DNA of 12,171 nucleotides from UBA4717 sp045580165 (GTDB taxonomy: Bacteria > Bacillota > Clostridia > Oscillospirales > CAG-272). Shown in pieces: positions 1 through 7,139 of this stretch. The stretch covers positions 1-12,171 of the forward strand of contig JAZNNG010000020.1 in the NCBI GenBank assembly GCA_045580165.1. The letters are read 5' to 3'. The notes beneath the pieces were generated by a model. The model was not told the DNA's origin, searched no databases, and worked only from the letters and a program-made list of their open reading frames with translations. Position numbers and translations under genes: made by a program. Numbering within the stretch: position 1 is the stretch's first letter; every line of letters starts with the position of its first letter.

Positions 1-1
1 C

Positions 2-1765
2 GTAAAGGTTCTCTGTATTGCACTCGGCAGAAACCCCGACAAGAACAGCTTTACAGAGGTTATCGTTGCAGGCTTTACCGACATCAAGGACGACCATTGG
101 GCTTACCCTTACGTTATGGCTGCCGCTTACGAGCACAAGTCCATCGTTGGTGAAAACGGCGAAGAGATCTGGACGTCCGTTAACGATACCAATGATTATC
201 TCATGAAGGCTCCCGACGGTCTTATCGACAAGCTCGACAAGATGTTCGCAGAAAGAGTTGAAAGCATTAAGAACTCCAAGTCCGAGTGGACTGTTGCAGA
301 GGGCGGTACGGTTTGGTACTTCTCTAACCAGAGCGGACTCAACACAAATGACGGTAAGTCAGCTCAAACTCCTATGAAGACCATTGCAAAGCTTCACAGA
401 ATGCAGACAAGCGGCGATATCAAGGCAGGCGACGTAGTTCTCTTCAAGCGCGGTGACGAATGGCACGAAAAACTTGAGTGTATTGAGGGCGTTACTTACT
501 CGGCATACGGCGAGGGAGATAAGCCCAGAATCCTCGCATCCATTGAGGCAGATACTGCTGACAGATGGAAGGAAACCGACATTCCCGGCGTTTACTATTA
601 CAGAACCGAGCTTCCGAGCTCAAAGGACGTAGGTCAGATAGTATTTAACGAGGGCGAAGCGTTCGGATTCAGAATAATCCTCGACCCCAAGACCAACGTT
701 ATGATGCTTACAGGCTCCGACAACAACGTTTCAAACGGTATCTCATACTGGAAGCACGATGACACAAGACTTTACGAGGGATACAAAACTCTCGCAGAGT
801 ATGCGGCGGACATTCCCGAAGCAGACCTTATCTACTACCACGATTACGATGCAAAGAAGCTTTACCTCTATTCGAGAAAGGGTAACCCCGGCGACCTGTT
901 CGATTCCGTTGAGATTGCTACACTCGGTCACGGTATTACTGCTGCATCAAACGTAATTATCGATAACCTCTGTGTTAAGTACACCGGCTCACACGGTGTT
1001 GGTACCGGCACTTGCGAAAACCTTACCGTAAGAAACTGCGAGATTGGTTATATCGGCGGCTCCATTCAGAATCCCGCTGACCTGACAAGCGTAACAAGAT
1101 TCGGTAACGCAGTTGAGATCTACGGCGGTGCAGACGGTTATTACGTTTACAACAACTACATCTATCAGTGCTTCGACTGCGGTCCTACCGTACAGTGGCA
1201 GGGCGGACTCTCTGCAGGTGAAGTAATGGTTGAAAAGGATATTGCATTCTACGGAAACGCGCTCTATGAAGCGTCTCTCGAGGTATGGCTCTCCTCCTCA
1301 ACACCCAGAACTCAGGAAACCTATGCGCTTCTTGAGAACTGCCGTATGTACGATAACTACGTAACAGGCTCCGGTTGGGGTTGGAAGGCTTACAACCGTC
1401 AGACATACGAGTGGTGCTCGTTCTACGGCGGCGGTCAGACAAGCGCTATTTACCGCGACTGCTATATGGAAGGCAACTACTTCTGGAACAACAGACGTCA
1501 CCTTGTAAAGGCAGTTCCCACCACCACCAAGAAGGACTCCGGATTTGCGTGGATAAACAACGTGATCGTTCATCCCGGTAATGAAGGCTCTATCGGATTT
1601 ATGGGAACCGATGCGGCAAATGCAAAGAATCCCGCAAAGCAGTATTTCTATGACAAGGATACGGTAAACGAGCTTGTCAAGAGTGGTGCGTTCGGCATTA
1701 ACAAATTCTACTACACTCCCGGTGACAAGGCAAACAGACGTTTTGCATCAACAATGTATGCGTAA
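2..1765 (+). CDS. Large surface protein, SLH-like segment plus right-handed beta-helix region (5' partial)
   Basis: The reading frame is open from the left edge, so the N-terminus, including any signal peptide, lies outside the window; 587 residues are visible. Near the start, the motif FTDIKDDHWAYPYV (visible residues about 25-38) resembles the core of an S-layer homology (SLH) repeat, which anchors proteins to Gram-positive cell-wall polymers. After it come WYFSNQSGLNTNDGKSAQTP and GDVVLFKRGDEWHE, typical openings of pectate-lyase-fold beta-helix proteins. Repeated Asn/Val-rich rungs such as NVIIDNLCVKYTGSHGVG, NLTVRNCEIGYIGG and YYVYNNYIYQC fit PbH1 repeats. Such proteins are usually secreted polysaccharide-binding or -cleaving proteins; no catalytic site could be assigned, so the substrate is unknown. 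It ends in a strong hairpin terminator and is convergent with the PEP carboxykinase gene. The surface beta-helix assignment is fairly secure; enzymatic activity is not established. Confidence 0.75.
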   Translation, partial: VKVLCIALGRNPDKNSFTEVIVAGFTDIKDDHWAYPYVMAAAYEHKSIVGENGEEIWTSVNDTNDYLMKAPDGLIDKLDKMFAERVESIKNSKSEWTVAEGGTVWYFSNQSGLNTNDGKSAQTPMKTIAKLHRMQTSGDIKAGDVVLFKRGDEWHEKLECIEGVTYSAYGEGDKPRILASIEADTADRWKETDIPGVYYYRTELPSSKDVGQIVFNEGEAFGFRIILDPKTNVMMLTGSDNNVSNGISYWKHDDTRLYEGYKTLAEYAADIPEADLIYYHDYDAKKLYLYSRKGNPGDLFDSVEIATLGHGITAASNVIIDNLCVKYTGSHGVGTGTCENLTVRNCEIGYIGGSIQNPADLTSVTRFGNAVEIYGGADGYYVYNNYIYQCFDCGPTVQWQGGLSAGEVMVEKDIAFYGNALYEASLEVWLSSSTPRTQETYALLENCRMYDNYVTGSGWGWKAYNRQTYEWCSFYGGGQTSAIYRDCYMEGNYFWNNRRHLVKAVPTTTKKDSGFAWINNVIVHPGNEGSIGFMGTDAANAKNPAKQYFYDKDTVNELVKSGAFGINKFYYTPGDKANRRFASTMYA

Positions 1766-1777
1766 AATATAAGAAAG

Positions 1778-1822
1778 ATCACCCACGAGGCTCGCGTTTG
1801 CGAGACTCGTGGGTGATTGTTT
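1778..1822 (+). terminator. Intrinsic terminator of the beta-helix gene
   Basis: A 12-bp perfect stem (1778-1789 with 1806-1817) continues, after one G/A mismatch, into a 5-bp inner stem (1791-1795 with 1800-1804) closed by GTTT, and is followed by a short T-rich tail TTGTTT. It begins 12 nt after the stop codon. The upstream side is A-rich, so some termination in the opposite direction is possible. Confidence 0.8.
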
Positions 1823-1853
1823 AACACCGATTTTTAGAATATTTATTGGACAC

Positions 1854-1890
1854 AAAAAATCTCTCGCCTTGATAGGCGAGAGATTTTTTT
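1854..1890. terminator. Bidirectional intrinsic terminator between convergent genes
   Basis: The stem TCTCTCGCCT / AGGCGAGAGA (1860-1869 with 1874-1883) has a TGAT loop and is flanked by six A on the left and seven T on the right, so it works as a terminator on either strand. On the minus strand it starts 3 nt after the PEP carboxykinase stop codon and is its natural terminator. Confidence 0.9.
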
Positions 1891-1892
1891 GT

Positions 1893-3650
1893 TTACTTAA
1901 GATTGTTCTTGAGGTTTTCGTACTCGTCCCAGAGTTCCTTGGGTACGCGGCTACCGATGCTCTTGTAGAATTCATCAATTCCCTCAGCCTCTGCTCTCCA
2001 GAGGTCCTTATCAACCTCGAGGAGTCCCTTAACCGTATCAAGGTCGATGTCAAGGCCTTCGATGTTGATGTCTTCTGCCTTCGGTACAAAACCGATAGGT
2101 GTTTCAACTGCGTCAACCTCACCGCGGCAACGTGCGAGGATCCACATAAGAACACGCATATTGTCACCGAAGCCGGGCCAAATGAAGTGTCCTTCGTCAT
2201 CTGTTCTGAACCAGTTAACGTTGAATATCTTGGGAGGATTGGGGATCTTCTTACCCATTGCGATCCAGTGTGCGAAGTAGTCACCCATATCGTATCCTGT
2301 GAAGGGCCCCATAGCCATCGGGTCACGTCTTACTACCCCTACTGCACCTGTTGCCGCTGCTGTTGTTTCAGAAGCCATTACAGAGCCTACGAATACACCG
2401 TGGTTCCAGCTTCTCGACTGATATACGAGGGGAGCAGTCTTTGCACGGCGTCCGCCGAATACGATTGCAGTTATCGGCACGCCCTGAGGATTGTTGAATT
2501 CAGATGAGAGGCAGGGGCAGTTCTTAGCGGATGCTGTGAATCTGGAGTTGGGGTGTGCGCCCTTTTCGCCGGCATCGCAATCCCAAGGCTCGCCCTTCCA
2601 GTTTACTGCGTTCTTGGGAGGATTCTTGTCGAGGCCTTCCCACCATACTGTGTTATTATCGAGGTTATGAACAACGTTTGTAAAGATAGTGTCGCGCTTT
2701 GTTGTTGCAAGAGCGTTGGGGTTGGACTTATCGTTAGTACCGGGAGCAACGCCGAAGAAGCCGTTTTCAGGGTTAACCGCCCAGAGTCTTCCGTCTTCAC
2801 CGATTCTGATCCAAGCGATATCGTCGCCTACGCACCATACCTTATAACCCTGCTTCTTGTAGATCTCGGGCGGAATGAGCATTGCGAGGTTGGTCTTACC
2901 GCAAGCAGAGGGGAATGCAGCTGTGATGTAGCTGATCTCGCCCTTGGGGTTCTCAATTCCGAGGATAAGCATATGCTCAGCCATCCAGCCCTCGTTACGT
3001 CCGAGGAAGGATGCGATTCTGAGCGCGAAGCACTTCTTACCGAGGAGAACGTTTCCGCCGTAACCCGAGTTAACCGACCAGATGGTGTTGTCCTCGGGGA
3101 AGTGAACGATGTATCTGTTCTCTTCTTCGAGCTGAGCCTTGGAGTGAAGACCCTTGATGAAGTTATCGCCCTCTCCGAGAGCTTCGATTACGTCTGTACC
3201 TACTCTTGTCATAATGATCATATTGAGTACAACGTAGATAGAGTCTGTAAGCTCAATTCCGTACTTTGCGAAGGGAGAGCCTACCTCACTCATGGAGTAA
3301 GGGATAGCGTACATTGTTCTGCCCTTCATAGAGCCTGTGAAAAGCTTTGTAAGCTTTGCGTACATTTCAGCGGGGTCCATCCAGTTATTGATGTTTCCTG
3401 CGTCTTCCTTTGTCTTTGTGCAGATGAAGGTTCTGCCTTCAACTCTTGCTACGTCGTTTACTGCTGTTCTGTGGTGATAGCAGTTGTGGAGAAGCTCCTC
3501 GTTGAGCTTGATGATCTCACCTGTGGACATAGCTTCTGCGCGGAGAGCTTCAGCCTGCTCCTCGCTTCCGTCGATCCAGACGATCTTGTCGGGCTGTGTC
3601 ATAGCAGCCATCTCGTCGACCCACTTCAAAACGTGCTTGTTAGGTGTCAT
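1893..3650 (-). CDS. pckG: Phosphoenolpyruvate carboxykinase (GTP)
   Basis: Cytosolic enzyme that interconverts oxaloacetate + GTP with PEP + CO2 + GDP (EC 4.1.1.32). The 585 residues match the usual length of the GTP-dependent family. Visible signatures are the PEP-binding loop YGGN (197-200), Mn-binding LGKK and AEHM (K205/K206 and H226), the P-loop FPSACGKTNLAM (246-257) with the hyper-reactive cysteine at 250, the kinase-2 motif VGDDIAW (274-280), and FGGRR before the nucleotide-binding C-terminal part. These separate it from the unrelated-length ATP-type PckA. The ATG is preceded by AGGAG (3659-3663) at 8 nt. It is a single-gene unit with its own promoter and terminator. In fermentative Clostridia such as C. 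thermocellum the GTP enzyme is known to run toward oxaloacetate, conserving GTP; that direction here is inference. Confidence 0.97.
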   Translation of the reverse strand: MTPNKHVLKWVDEMAAMTQPDKIVWIDGSEEQAEALRAEAMSTGEIIKLNEELLHNCYHHRTAVNDVARVEGRTFICTKTKEDAGNINNWMDPAEMYAKLTKLFTGSMKGRTMYAIPYSMSEVGSPFAKYGIELTDSIYVVLNMIIMTRVGTDVIEALGEGDNFIKGLHSKAQLEEENRYIVHFPEDNTIWSVNSGYGGNVLLGKKCFALRIASFLGRNEGWMAEHMLILGIENPKGEISYITAAFPSACGKTNLAMLIPPEIYKKQGYKVWCVGDDIAWIRIGEDGRLWAVNPENGFFGVAPGTNDKSNPNALATTKRDTIFTNVVHNLDNNTVWWEGLDKNPPKNAVNWKGEPWDCDAGEKGAHPNSRFTASAKNCPCLSSEFNNPQGVPITAIVFGGRRAKTAPLVYQSRSWNHGVFVGSVMASETTAAATGAVGVVRRDPMAMGPFTGYDMGDYFAHWIAMGKKIPNPPKIFNVNWFRTDDEGHFIWPGFGDNMRVLMWILARCRGEVDAVETPIGFVPKAEDINIEGLDIDLDTVKGLLEVDKDLWRAEAEGIDEFYKSIGSRVPKELWDEYENLKNNLK

Positions 3651-3725
3651 AATGGTTTCTCCTATCTATTTTTTCAATAAATTTTACTAAAAAATTCACG
3701 GGCATTCAATCCCTACCCAGCATAT

Positions 3726-3754
3726 AGTATACTACAATATTTATTATAATGCAA
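3726..3754 (-). promoter_or_regulatory. Sigma-A-type promoter of pckG
   Basis: On the minus strand, TTGCAT (-35, 3754-3749) and TATACT (-10, 3731-3726) are separated by exactly 17 nt, about 75 nt upstream of the pckG start. A second TATAAT-like hexamer lies inside the spacer but has no convincing -35 box. Confidence 0.7.
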
Positions 3755-3790
3755 GTAAATTTTTGAATTTTATCCCTTATTTACATTTTA

Positions 3791-3832
3791 TTCACCGTGA
3801 AGCCTGTTTTTTTGTACTAATTGCGTACAAAA
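3791..3832. promoter_or_regulatory. Two dyads between divergent promoters, candidate operators
   Basis: TTCAC-C-GTGAA (3791-3801) is a perfect 5+1+5 dyad. TTTTGTAC (3810-3817) and GTACAAAA (3825-3832) form a perfect 8+7+8 dyad. Both lie in the roughly 100 nt between the pckG and rsmA -35 boxes, and neither looks like a terminator because no T-tract follows. They may bind a regulator of pckG, but no known consensus was recognised. Confidence 0.4.
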
Positions 3833-3855
3833 CCCCACTTTGCTCTGCCTCGGTA

Positions 3856-3884
3856 TTGATTTAAGCGTGCAAATGTGCTATACT
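3856..3884 (+). promoter_or_regulatory. Sigma-A-type promoter of rsmA
   Basis: TTGATT (3856-3861), a 17-nt spacer and TATACT (3879-3884) lie about 30 nt upstream of the rsmA ATG. This gives a very short leader of roughly 25 nt. Confidence 0.75.
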
Positions 3885-3915
3885 AAAGCCGTAAATAAAG
3901 AGCTTGGAGATAATT

Positions 3916-4797
3916 ATGCGTCTTACAGATATAAGCACGGTCAAGGAGATAATGCGCGAGTACGACTTGAATTTCAAGAAGAAGTTCGGGCAGAATTTCC
4001 TTATAAATTCGTGGGTTCCGGAGAGGATAGCAGAGGAATGCACGGGCGGGGACTTCGACTGCGGAATACTTGAGATAGGTCCCGGTATCGGAACGCTCAC
4101 GTATGAGCTTGCAAAGCGCTACAAAAAGGTTGTTGCGATCGAGATAGACACCACTCTGCTCCCTGCGCTTGAATACACTCTTGGAGAGTTTAACAATGTA
4201 AAGATAATCTCGGGCGACATTCTCAAAACCGACGTTAGAGAGCTTTGCCGCGAGGAGTTCGGTGAGTGTGGGATGAGATTCTCGGTATGTGCCAATCTTC
4301 CCTACTACATCACAACTCCCGTTATGATGCATTTGCTTGAATCAAAGGCCGGATTCGACTACGTTACGGTAATGATACAGAAAGAGGTTGCCGCGAGACT
4401 TTGCTCGGGAGCGGGAGATTCGGATTACGGTGCTATAACCGCGTCGATCTCCTATTACGGCAAAGCAAAGAAGCTCTTTAACGTGCCGGCGGGTTGCTTT
4501 ATGCCTGCTCCCAAGGTAGATTCCACCGTTATGAGCATAAAGCTATACTCTGAGCCGCCGGTAAGCGTTAAAAGCGAGACCACTCTTTTCCGAGTGATAC
4601 GGGGTGCATTTGCTCAGAGGCGCAAGACCCTCTCAAACTCGATGTCAAGTGAGTTCGGCGAGTTTAACAAGAGCGAGCTTGCAGAGATAATAGAGAGCGC
4701 GGGAATATCGCCAAGTGTGCGCGGTGAAGTGCTGACACTCGAGGATTTTGCCCGTATCAGCGATGCGATAAGTGATAAAAAAACAGAGCGAAAATAA
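3916..4797 (+). CDS. rsmA: 16S rRNA (adenine(1518)-N(6)/adenine(1519)-N(6))-dimethyltransferase
   Basis: SAM-dependent methyltransferase (KsgA family) that dimethylates two adjacent adenines in the 3'-terminal hairpin of 16S rRNA during late 30S assembly. The 293 residues carry KKFGQNFL (22-29), the SAM-binding loop EIGPGIGT (53-60), the acidic residue of AIEID (74-78), the catalytic motif NLPY (127-130), FMPAPKVDS and the C-terminal helical segment GAFAQRRKTLSNS. The ATG at 3916 is preferred over an in-frame TTG at 3904 because GGAG (3906-3909) sits 6 nt before it. The gene is transcribed divergently from pckG, has its own promoter, and its stop codon lies inside a terminator hairpin. Confidence 0.97.
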   Translation: MRLTDISTVKEIMREYDLNFKKKFGQNFLINSWVPERIAEECTGGDFDCGILEIGPGIGTLTYELAKRYKKVVAIEIDTTLLPALEYTLGEFNNVKIISGDILKTDVRELCREEFGECGMRFSVCANLPYYITTPVMMHLLESKAGFDYVTVMIQKEVAARLCSGAGDSDYGAITASISYYGKAKKLFNVPAGCFMPAPKVDSTVMSIKLYSEPPVSVKSETTLFRVIRGAFAQRRKTLSNSMSSEFGEFNKSELAEIIESAGISPSVRGEVLTLEDFARISDAISDKKTERK

Positions 4798-4814
4798 TTT
4801 CGCTCTGTTTTTTT
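4777..4814. terminator. Bidirectional terminator overlapping the rsmA stop codon
   Basis: ACAGAGCGAAA (4783-4793) pairs perfectly with TTTCGCTCTGT (4798-4808). The 4-nt loop ATAA contains the rsmA stop codon. Seven A precede the stem and seven T follow it, so it should terminate rsmA on the plus strand and the RDD-gene operon on the minus strand. Confidence 0.9.
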
Positions 4815-4816
4815 GT

Positions 4817-5422
4817 TCAGTTTTCACCGTCTGTCTCCGAGGATGCTTCGGTGTCGTCATGTTCCTCTTCGCTCTCGGGCTTTGGGTCGGCTACAGTTGT
4901 AACGGTCTCACTTTTTGCCTGAGGCTCAGGCTCTGCCGTTACTGCGGAAGCTATGCTTTTCTGCGTGGGAACTTCAACGCGTCTTGCTGAGAAGACCACT
5001 CTGGTGTCGCTCAGAATATCATGCAGCGCCTTTTTCTCATCGGAGAAAGCCGCCATAATATATCCTATGCACAGTATTGCCGAAAGATATCTTCCGACGG
5101 TTTCGCGGTACAAAAGTTTCCAAAAGCCTGCGCGTGTTCCGTCGGCATTTATGACCTCTATTCCCAACGCCAATTTACCGAGGGTCTTGCCCGAGTTATA
5201 TCGCGTAGTTATCACGAAATACACAACCGTGGCAATATATGCACAAATATCCGCAAAACCGAAGTTGAAAACAATATTATCAAGGCTTATCGGTATTCTC
5301 GAAGCAAAAGCCATTGCCGCGCCTTTGACTATTAAAGAGGCAATGCCTACAAGAACCCAATCTATCAAAAACGCAAAGGCCCTTATAAGAAAGCCCGCGT
5401 ATACTTCCCCTTTATTCTGCAT
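4817..5422 (-). CDS. RDD family membrane protein with acidic C-terminal tail
   Basis: The 201-residue protein has three predicted hydrophobic segments (about 11-40, 55-73 and 110-126). The RDD-family hallmarks are present: Arg14 and Asp21 in the first helix, GKTLGKLALGIEVIN (78-92), the RETVGRYLS region (106-114) and LHDILSDTRVV (133-143). Residues after about 150 are hydrophilic and rich in Glu, Asp and Ser, probably a disordered cytoplasmic tail. RDD proteins are small membrane proteins of mostly unknown function; some have been linked to ion transport. It is the last gene of the minus-strand operon, overlaps the end of the sppA-like gene by 11 nt and is served by GGAG 10 nt before its ATG, so it is probably translationally coupled. 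The family call is good; the role here is unknown. Confidence 0.85.
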   Translation of the reverse strand: MQNKGEVYAGFLIRAFAFLIDWVLVGIASLIVKGAAMAFASRIPISLDNIVFNFGFADICAYIATVVYFVITTRYNSGKTLGKLALGIEVINADGTRAGFWKLLYRETVGRYLSAILCIGYIMAAFSDEKKALHDILSDTRVVFSARRVEVPTQKSIASAVTAEPEPQAKSETVTTVADPKPESEEEHDDTEASSETDGEN

Positions 5423-6392
5423 AATACCACACTCCGCTTCTCAGGCTATCCTTATAGTCGATAAGTGCCTGCATATCGCTTTGCGGCAGCTTCTCGCTTA
5501 CTCCTGCAAAAAAGCGGTAAAGCCAGCTTACGTTGCTTGCAGGTGCCTCGTACACGTATACGTCCTCTGCAAAATGTCCGCAGATGCGCTCTTCATACTC
5601 TTCAAAGGTTTCTATACGGTCAATAAGACCCGCATCAAGCGCCTGCTTTGCGGTGTAGATACGTCCGTCGGCAAGCTCTTTTACCTTTTTGGTGCTCATT
5701 CCTCTGCCATCTGCAACGATCTCCACAAATTGATCGTATGATTCGTCTACTACGCTCTGGAGGATGTCCTTCTGCTCATCGGTGAGCTTTTCACCCGACG
5801 AGCCCATCGCCTTATTATCACCGCTTGTCACGTTGTTTTCAACTATTCCGAGCTTATCGTAAAGTCCCGTAAGGTCATAGGTCTGCATAATAACGCCGAT
5901 AGAGCCGGTCATAGTGTTTCTGTTAGCGCAGATGTTGTCTGCCGCCATTGACACGTACACACCGCCCGAGCATGCAGTCGGGCCGTAATAGCAATAGATA
6001 GGACGCTCGGTGAGCTCCTTGTATTCCTCAAGTGCGAGATACAGCTCGTCGCTCGCGTAGACGCTTCCTCCGGGGGAGTTGATATACAAAAGTATTCCTC
6101 TGTTATAATCGTCATAGGCGAGGAAGTCTATGTAGTCGAGAATATATTCGTGGTCATAAAAGCTTTCACTCAAGATTGCCGTTTCGGTTATTGTTTCGGA
6201 AATAGTTCCCTCGACTCTTATAAGTGCTACATAGTCGTAAAAAGGCGTATAATACTCCGAATCGTAAACTATGCTCTCGACCTCGCTTTCAAAAAGCGGC
6301 TTGAGCGTAGTATTCGTATAGACGCTTGCGATTCCCGTACCTATAAATATGAGCGCTGCTATAAATAATGCGATCACCTGTTTTGCTTTCAT
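5412..6392 (-). CDS. sppA: SppA-type signal peptide peptidase (S49 family)
   Basis: Membrane-bound serine protease of the short Gram-positive SppA form (326 residues), thought to degrade cleaved signal peptides and other membrane-associated peptides. A single N-terminal membrane segment (about 5-24) is followed by an S49 domain. It contains INSPGGSVYASDEL (104-117), the nucleophile in TACSGGVYVSMAAD (Ser142), TMTGSIGVIMQ (160-170) and the general-base lysine in SGDNKAMGS (Lys194). The Ser/Lys spacing of 52 matches the Bacillus enzyme. The ATG at 6392 follows AGGTGA, which includes the stop codon of the upstream peptidase gene, so the two are probably coupled. Placement in an operon with another peptidase and an RRE protein raises the possibility of a role in peptide processing beyond general clearance. 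Confidence 0.92.
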   Translation of the reverse strand: MKAKQVIALFIAALIFIGTGIASVYTNTTLKPLFESEVESIVYDSEYYTPFYDYVALIRVEGTISETITETAILSESFYDHEYILDYIDFLAYDDYNRGILLYINSPGGSVYASDELYLALEEYKELTERPIYCYYGPTACSGGVYVSMAADNICANRNTMTGSIGVIMQTYDLTGLYDKLGIVENNVTSGDNKAMGSSGEKLTDEQKDILQSVVDESYDQFVEIVADGRGMSTKKVKELADGRIYTAKQALDAGLIDRIETFEEYEERICGHFAEDVYVYEAPASNVSWLYRFFAGVSEKLPQSDMQALIDYKDSLRSGVWYYAE

Positions 6393-6396
6393 TATA

Positions 6397-6864
6397 TCAC
6401 CTGTTTTTTCCTTTTCTGAATATCCTTCTGTAAATTTTTGATGCTACGTATCTTGCGCGTTTCTTTATATATCGCGGCTTTATCGTTTTAAGATAGGCTT
6501 TATACTCGCGGTCTGTGACGTTTATCCGCTTGCCGTCTTTGATATATGCGGTCATTATCGCGATTATCATATCGTCGGTAACGCCGTGCTCGTTTATAAT
6601 CTGATTGTCGCCGCGGAAGATATATCCGTTTGAGCTTTCACCGACCACGCGATGAAGCACGAACTGTCCGTCTTGCCTTTTGAACAGTGCGACGTCATAT
6701 TTTTTGAGCTTGCCCACCGGCTTTATAAGGACTACCTCGTCGTTTCCGTCCGAGAGCATCGGCATCATACTGATGCCGTGAGTTTTCATTACGAACTCAC
6801 TACCCGAGTTCAGAACCTCGAGCATTATGGGTTCAAGCTCGTTAAGGCTGAATTTTTCACTCAT
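6397..6864 (-). CDS. S24/S26 family peptidase, soluble signal-peptidase-like
   Basis: The 155-residue protein has a LexA/signal peptidase fold signature: THGISMMPML with the probable nucleophile Ser32, KKYDVALFKR (54-63), FVLHRVVG with His71, and FRGDNQ (83-88). The residue where bacterial type I signal peptidases and LexA carry Lys is His here. The Ser-to-His spacing of 39 resembles the Ser/His arrangement of SipW/Sec11-type enzymes. No transmembrane segment is evident, whereas true signal peptidases have one; the C-terminal 35 residues are very basic and might contact membrane or nucleic acid. Its ATG lies inside the end of the PqqD-like gene (8-nt overlap), with a G-rich SD upstream. Proteins like this often sit beside PqqD-like and HPr-kinase-like genes in Clostridia, where their substrate is unproven. 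Confidence 0.8.
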   Translation of the reverse strand: MSEKFSLNELEPIMLEVLNSGSEFVMKTHGISMMPMLSDGNDEVVLIKPVGKLKKYDVALFKRQDGQFVLHRVVGESSNGYIFRGDNQIINEHGVTDDMIIAIMTAYIKDGKRINVTDREYKAYLKTIKPRYIKKRARYVASKIYRRIFRKGKNR

Positions 6865-7123
6865 CTACTATTCCCGCCCCCTTGAGCTTGGTTATGAACA
6901 TTGAAACGTCGTTATACGCGGTGGCTTCGTCGACCTCGTAGGTTTCAATTATCTTCTGCACGAGAGCTTCCTCGTCGGCGCCCTTTTCTATAAGCCTCCA
7001 CAGCATAACCGCCGACTCGTTGAGCTTGATGATTCCGTTGAAATTTTTAGCCGCGTCGCCCGTGGCTATCACCACCTGTCTGCCTGCGACCTCACGGAGA
7101 ACAAATCCTTTTCTGATCTTCAT
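6857..7123 (-). CDS. PqqD family protein (RiPP recognition element-like)
   Basis: An 88-residue winged-helix protein of the PqqD family, which binds leader peptides of ribosomally made peptides and presents them to modifying enzymes. Typical features are an N-terminal strand region (GFVLREVAGRQVVIATGD), the helix start IIKLNESAVMLWRLIEKG and a C-terminal helical part with YEVDEATAYNDVSMFI and KGAGIVDE. The ATG at 7123 is chosen because a full GGAGGTG site ends 4 nt before it; an upstream in-frame ATG at 7171 lies inside the preceding gene and has no such site. It follows the HPr-kinase-like gene by 16 nt and overlaps the S24/S26 peptidase start. No radical SAM enzyme or precursor peptide is near, so its client is unknown. 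Confidence 0.85.
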   Translation of the reverse strand: MKIRKGFVLREVAGRQVVIATGDAAKNFNGIIKLNESAVMLWRLIEKGADEEALVQKIIETYEVDEATAYNDVSMFITKLKGAGIVDE

Positions 7124-7139
7124 AAGCACCTCCGACAAA

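Noticed and set aside
2553..3680. Plus-strand open frame of 375 codons
   Set aside because: It lies wholly antisense to pckG, whose protein is clearly recognisable; the frame is open only because of the codon use of pckG.
3904..3915. TTG start for rsmA four codons upstream
   Set aside because: The GGAG ribosome site overlaps the TTG itself and is spaced correctly only for the ATG at 3916.
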